From NCBI GenBank assembly GCA_937888905.1, contig CALATA010000004.1, positions 186,001 to 250,000 on the forward strand: 64,000 bases of DNA. The letters run 5' to 3'. The stretch's first letter is position 1. Each line of letters starts with the position of its first letter. Positions 60,934 to 64,000 of this stretch are shown piece after piece. Position numbers and translations under genes: made by a program. This stretch comes from Terrimonas sp937888905. GTDB lineage: Bacteria; Bacteroidota; Bacteroidia; Chitinophagales; Chitinophagaceae. The notes under the pieces are model-generated. The model was not told the origin of the DNA, made no database searches, and saw only the letters and a list, made by a program, of their open reading frames with translations.

Positions 60934-62046
60934 TTATTTCGCCGGCTGTTGTGTTTTGACAGTTGTGTCTTTGGTGACTGCTGTGGTGGTGCCGTCGGCA
61001 TTGGCGATCTTGCCGATCTTCATCTGGGTGCCGGGTTTGGTGCTCATGAGACCGGAAATGACAATGGTGTCGCCCGCTTTCACACCGGAGGTGATTTGCA
61101 CGGATGCCGAATCGCGGAGACCGGTAGTGACATCGACAAATTTCGCACTGCCTCCGTTGAAAAGAATAACCTGTTTGCCCCTGGCTTGTGGTACGATAGC
61201 CTGCGAGGGCACCATGATGGCATCGGGTATGGGGTCGAAGTCAAGTTTGACTTTGGCAAAACTGCCGGGCACGAGTTGCGGATCTTTTTCCTGTACGATA
61301 CAACGCGCGGAGAGGCTGCGTGTATCGAGTGTAACACCCGATTCCGTCGCCATCACTTTAGCCGTATAAGTTTTGTTGGTACTCTCTGTGGTGAAGTGCA
61401 CCAACTGTCCCACTTTAATGCGGGACGTATATTTTTCCGGTACGGTGAAATCGAGTTTGAGTGTGGTTGTCTGCTGGATCGAAGCGATAACAGTAGCGGG
61501 GGAAACATAAGCACCCGGGCTGATGTTTTTCAAACCGACCCTGCCCGTAAAGGGAGCGCGGATTTCGGTTTTGGTGATATTGGCCCGCGTAATGGCGATA
61601 TCGGCCTGGATATTATTTACGTTGAGCGCGGCGATATCGTAATCTGCCTTGCTGATGCCCTGGATTTTCAGGAGTTGAGCGGAACGTTCTTCGTTTTGTT
61701 TGGCTATTTCCAACTGCACCTGGAGTTTGCGAAGCGTGGCCTGCAGATCGCCGTCAAAAAGTTTGACGAGCAGTGCGCCCTGTGCCACCTGTTTGCCTTC
61801 GGCGATGTTCAGTTGTGTGACACGGCCGGCAGTTTCGGGATAGATATCGGTGGATTCGTTGGCGATAAGGGTGCCGGGGACTTCCACGGTTTCGCTCAAA
61901 GGGGAGGTTTTCAGCACAAATACATTGACGGCAGCCGGTCCGCGGCCTGCACCCGCAGGTGCCGTTTTTTGTTTATCCTTACCTCCGCAGGCTGCAAGCA
62001 TAACAAGGCTGAGGGCTGGAAAGAGGCGGTACTTGGTCACGAGCAT
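60934..62046 (-). CDS. RND efflux periplasmic adaptor lipoprotein
   Basis: A 370-residue membrane fusion protein that bridges the RND pump and the TolC channel. Lipobox LAAC in LFPALSLVMLAACGGKDK, then lipoyl-like and helical hairpin domains (TVEVPGTLIANESTDIYPETAGRVTQLNIAEGKQVAQGALLVKLFDGDLQ, then a coiled coil) and beta-barrel domains (IRAPFTGRVGLKNISPGAYVSPAT). The frame is open to GTG 62088, but ATG 62046 (MLVTKYRLFP) gives a normal lipoprotein signal. First gene of the efflux operon; a TATCTTTA box lies at about 62101-62108. Confidence 0.92.
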   Translation of the reverse strand: MLVTKYRLFPALSLVMLAACGGKDKQKTAPAGAGRGPAAVNVFVLKTSPLSETVEVPGTLIANESTDIYPETAGRVTQLNIAEGKQVAQGALLVKLFDGDLQATLRKLQVQLEIAKQNEERSAQLLKIQGISKADYDIAALNVNNIQADIAITRANITKTEIRAPFTGRVGLKNISPGAYVSPATVIASIQQTTTLKLDFTVPEKYTSRIKVGQLVHFTTESTNKTYTAKVMATESGVTLDTRSLSARCIVQEKDPQLVPGSFAKVKLDFDPIPDAIMVPSQAIVPQARGKQVILFNGGSAKFVDVTTGLRDSASVQITSGVKAGDTIVISGLMSTKPGTQMKIGKIANADGTTTAVTKDTTVKTQQPAK

Positions 62047-62154
62047 ACAGCTAAGAGCTGGTTTAGGTTGAATTAGCGATTTTTCCACAAAAGATTAAAG
62101 ATAGATTAAAAACCAGCAAGGTTTAGACGACTATCCCACTGATTTCCTGCGCTG

Positions 62155-62360
62155 TCCGGGAAGGTTTAAGGGGAAAGGTATAAGGCTTGAGGCATAAGGT
62201 ATAAGGCTTAAGGCGTAAGGTGAAACAGCCGTAGTAAGTACTAAGTAATAAGTTTTAGGTATTTTTTTTGCTTCTTTGTTTGAGATCGATGCTACTTTAA
62301 ATAACGCGCAAGTTCACTATTGACTATTGACTATTCACGATTGGCGATTCAGGATTGACG
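62155..62360. repeat. AAGGYRT - AAACAGCCG - AGTNNTA composite, then ACNATTS array
   Basis: About eight AAGGYRT units (62160-62221), the motif AAACAGCCG (62223-62231) and AGTNNTA units (62232-62262), in the same order as at 2754-2815. An ACNATTS array (CTATTGA, CTATTCA, CGATTGG, CGATTCA) follows at 62308-62358; it contains the stop and last codons of purK. Confidence 0.85.
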
Positions 62361-63474
62361 TGACTTTCATCAGGTTCTTCACTTTATTCGCATTGAACAA
62401 CAAATCCTGTTTTGTGGGCGCTATCACCGTCACATGCCCCATCTTGCGGCCGGGTTTCGTTTCTTTTTTACCATAAATGTGCACGAATGCACTGTCGATT
62501 TTCAACACCTCTTCCAACCCTTCATATACTGCCGGGCCGCTTAATCCTTCCGCACCCACCAGGTTGATCATCGCCGAAGGCAAAATCGGATCGGTATTGC
62601 CCAACGGATAACCGAGGATGATCCGCCAGAGCATATCGAACTGCGAACTGTAATGTGCTTCAATGGTATGATGACCACTGTTGTGCACACGCGGAGCGGT
62701 CTCATTAACCAGCACATCGCCTTCCGCATTTACGAACAATTCCACCGCATAGATGCCGGGTGATTTAAAATTCCGCACCACGGAAAGAGCGATGGCTTCG
62801 GCTTTCCAGAGCGTGCGCTGATCCAGATCGGCAGGGCAGAGCTGGTAATCGAGCAGGTTAAGCACCGGATCGAAGATCATTTCAACGGGCGGATAGAGCG
62901 CCGTTTCGCCTTCTTTATTCATCGCCACCATCACCGCAATTTCCTTGCGGATATTCACCATTTTTTCCAGCACGGATGGCACATCAAAGCCTTTATCGAG
63001 GTCGGCTTTTTCACGGATCAGTTGCACGCCTTTGCCATCATATCCGCCTTCACCCATTTTGTGAACGGCAGGGACCAGCTCTGTATGTTGCGCGAGTTCG
63101 CTTTTCGATTGCGTAACCACAAACGCAGGAGAAGGAATCTCGTTTTCTTTATAATACTGTTTCTGCAGAATTTTGTTTTTGATCGTGCGCAGAACGGAAG
63201 GGCGCGGATAAATCGCCAATCCTTCTTTTTCCAGTTGCTCCAGGGCTTCCACATTTACGTTTTCGATTTCGATCGTAAGGGCGTCCACCATTTTTCCGAA
63301 GGCGTACACATCATCATAATTCCGTATATCACCTTTTACAAAGTGTTCGCAGAGATGCGCAGAAGGGCAGTGGGCGTCGTTTTCCAGCACAAACGTTTCA
63401 ACGGGATAATTAGCTGCAGCCTGCAGCAGCATGCGGCCCAGCTGGCCGCCACCAAGAATACCTGCTTTTAACAT
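62335..63474 (-). CDS. purK: 5-(carboxyamino)imidazole ribonucleotide synthase
   Basis: ATP-grasp enzyme that carboxylates AIR to N5-CAIR, the substrate of PurE. The 379-residue protein starts KAGILGGGQLGRMLLQAAANYP. The ATP-grasp core includes VPAVHKMGEGGYDGKGVQL, EKMVNIRKEIAVMVAMN, AVELFVNAEGDVLVNETAPRVHNSGHHTIEA and GYPLGNTDP. Its final codons (LNRQS stop) lie in the ACNATTS array, so the last few residues may be non-native. A TATCTTTG box ends four bases before the ATG, giving an almost leaderless message. Confidence 0.94.
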   Translation of the reverse strand: MLKAGILGGGQLGRMLLQAAANYPVETFVLENDAHCPSAHLCEHFVKGDIRNYDDVYAFGKMVDALTIEIENVNVEALEQLEKEGLAIYPRPSVLRTIKNKILQKQYYKENEIPSPAFVVTQSKSELAQHTELVPAVHKMGEGGYDGKGVQLIREKADLDKGFDVPSVLEKMVNIRKEIAVMVAMNKEGETALYPPVEMIFDPVLNLLDYQLCPADLDQRTLWKAEAIALSVVRNFKSPGIYAVELFVNAEGDVLVNETAPRVHNSGHHTIEAHYSSQFDMLWRIILGYPLGNTDPILPSAMINLVGAEGLSGPAVYEGLEEVLKIDSAFVHIYGKKETKPGRKMGHVTVIAPTKQDLLFNANKVKNLMKVTSILNRQS

Positions 63475-63478
63475 GGCG

Positions 63479-63486
63479 CAAAGATA
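63479..63486 (-). promoter_or_regulatory. -7 box of purK
   Basis: Minus-strand TATCTTTG, exact consensus, four bases before the start codon. Confidence 0.5.
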
Positions 63487-63502
63487 AGTTGCCGGACTTC
63501 AG

Positions 63503-63534
63503 TTTGCTCATTCACGCCGGGAGTTCTAAATTTG
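63503..63534 (+). promoter_or_regulatory. Promoter ahead of a small ORF and hppD
   Basis: TTTG (63503-63506), 20-base spacer, TAAATTTG (63527-63534): exact Bacteroidota consensus. The start point should be within a few bases of ATG 63539, and the transcript continues to hppD. Confidence 0.75.
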
Positions 63535-63538
63535 TGTA

Positions 63539-63640
63539 ATGCAGCCTGATTATCCACATAAATTGTTTGCGGACCTGCGCGGGGACTTCAGCCTCCTGAT
63601 GCAGACCCTCGCCATGGACACGGCCCCTTTCTCCTCCTGA
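63539..63640 (+). CDS. Possible 33-residue peptide ahead of hppD
   Basis: A 33-codon frame begins MQPDYPHKLFADLRG, four bases after a consensus -7 box, and ends TGA 70 bases before hppD. It could be a leaderless upstream peptide that tunes hppD, or a remnant of a larger gene. I do not recognise it. Confidence 0.3.
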   Translation: MQPDYPHKLFADLRGDFSLLMQTLAMDTAPFSS

Positions 63641-63709
63641 TCTTTCCCGATAGTATTCAATTATCCGGTACACCACCGGTATCTCATTTTCAAAAATCGA
63701 TCAAACGAT

Positions 63710-64000
63710 ATGTCTACGCTTACCGCCGGCAGTGCCACTGCCCTGGAAACCGATTTCCTTCCGTTGGAAGGTACCGATTACGTTGAATTTTATGTGGGCA
63801 ATGCCAAACAGGCCGCTCACTATTACATGAGTGCATTCGGCTTTCAGGCGCTTGCTTATGCAGGGCCCGAAACCGGTCAGCGCGACCGCGCCAGCTATGC
63901 GGTCCGTCAGCACAAACTCACTTTTGTACTCACCACACCGCTATACCCCGACAATGCCATCGCCGATCATATTTACAAACACGGTGACGGTGTAAAAGCC
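63710..64000 (+). CDS. hppD: 4-hydroxyphenylpyruvate dioxygenase (3' partial)
   Basis: Converts 4-hydroxyphenylpyruvate to homogentisate in tyrosine breakdown with non-haem iron and O2. Only the first 97 codons are in the window. They show the N-terminal vicinal-oxygen-chelate half: FLPLEGTDYVEFYVGNAKQAAHYYMSAFGFQALAYAGPETGQRDRASYAVRQ and DNAIADHIYKHGDGVK, as in HPPD. The iron ligands are in the missing C-terminal half. ATG 63710. Confidence 0.88.
   Translation, partial: MSTLTAGSATALETDFLPLEGTDYVEFYVGNAKQAAHYYMSAFGFQALAYAGPETGQRDRASYAVRQHKLTFVLTTPLYPDNAIADHIYKHGDGVKA

Noticed and set aside
60949..62076. 375-residue plus-strand frame opposite the efflux adaptor
   Set aside because: Antisense shadow of a clear membrane fusion protein; no domain pattern.

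Overview
This window looks like chromosomal DNA from a member of the Bacteroidota, most likely the Chitinophagales/Chitinophagaceae. The evidence is three secreted proteins with type IX secretion (Por) C-terminal sorting domains, PorT-like outer-membrane barrels, a DUF4295 gene next to rpmB and rpmG, an OMP_b-brl-type receptor, sterol desaturase and BshC genes, and promoters of the Bacteroidota form TTTG-N19-22-TAnnTTTG, many of them only a few bases ahead of the start codon. Assignment below phylum is inference. No tRNA, rRNA, CRISPR array, insertion sequence or prophage gene was recognised.

Layout. 1-2.7 kb: the end of prfB with its programmed +1 frameshift site, then pruA. 3-5.4 kb: three related outer-membrane barrels behind a strong promoter and a possibly structured leader. 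5.5-12.8 kb: pyrR, then parE-DUF1835-DUF4260-parC, then an MgtC-family gene. 13-16.2 kb: a large T9SS cargo protein. 16.4-20.7 kb: mostly minus-strand housekeeping genes (smpB, accD, a Fe-S protein). 20.8-29 kb: small enzymes, LysE exporter, DinB, DOPA dioxygenase, Crp/Fnr regulator, Fe-S membrane oxidoreductase, a phosphoribosyltransferase. 29.2-34 kb: phosphohexomutase, a 255-bp tandem triplication, pcm, lpdA. 34.3-41.1 kb: an outer-membrane receptor, two orphan histidine-kinase ATPase-like proteins, a DUF6526 protein, a TPR histidine kinase and a LytTR response regulator. 41.3-45.9 kb: two convergent T9SS cargo genes around a compact intergenic transcription unit with a LytTR-like operator. 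46.1-49.3 kb: rpmB-rpmG-DUF4295-ftsY-rimO. 49.5-54.7 kb: a broken gene, an aldehyde dehydrogenase, a sterol desaturase and bshC. 54.9-63.5 kb: minus-strand nuclease, purE, an RND efflux operon and purK. The window ends inside hppD.

The most unusual property is what lies between genes. Nearly every long 3' spacer is a mosaic of short degenerate arrays with a 7- or 8-bp period. At least six classes recur: ACNATTS, AGTNNTA, AAGGYRT, TTTTGAM, an 8-bp CAAATTNT class and an 8-bp GCAAAGAM class. Some are linked by a fixed AAACAGCCG motif or by perfect palindromes with the core GGTTCGTGTATACACGAACC. The arrays run into gene ends, often supplying the stop codon or the last residues, and one carries the -10-like box of the mgtC gene. 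They resemble in architecture the short tandemly repeated repetitive heptamers of filamentous cyanobacteria, but I do not know a described equivalent here.

A second candidate system is the signalling block at 37-43.7 kb. Two small ATPase-like proteins without kinase domains precede a HisKA_2-type kinase and its LytTR partner, and 2.4 kb downstream lie 9-bp direct repeats spaced as LytTR sites, then a promoter-like sequence, a 30-codon ORF and an intrinsic terminator.
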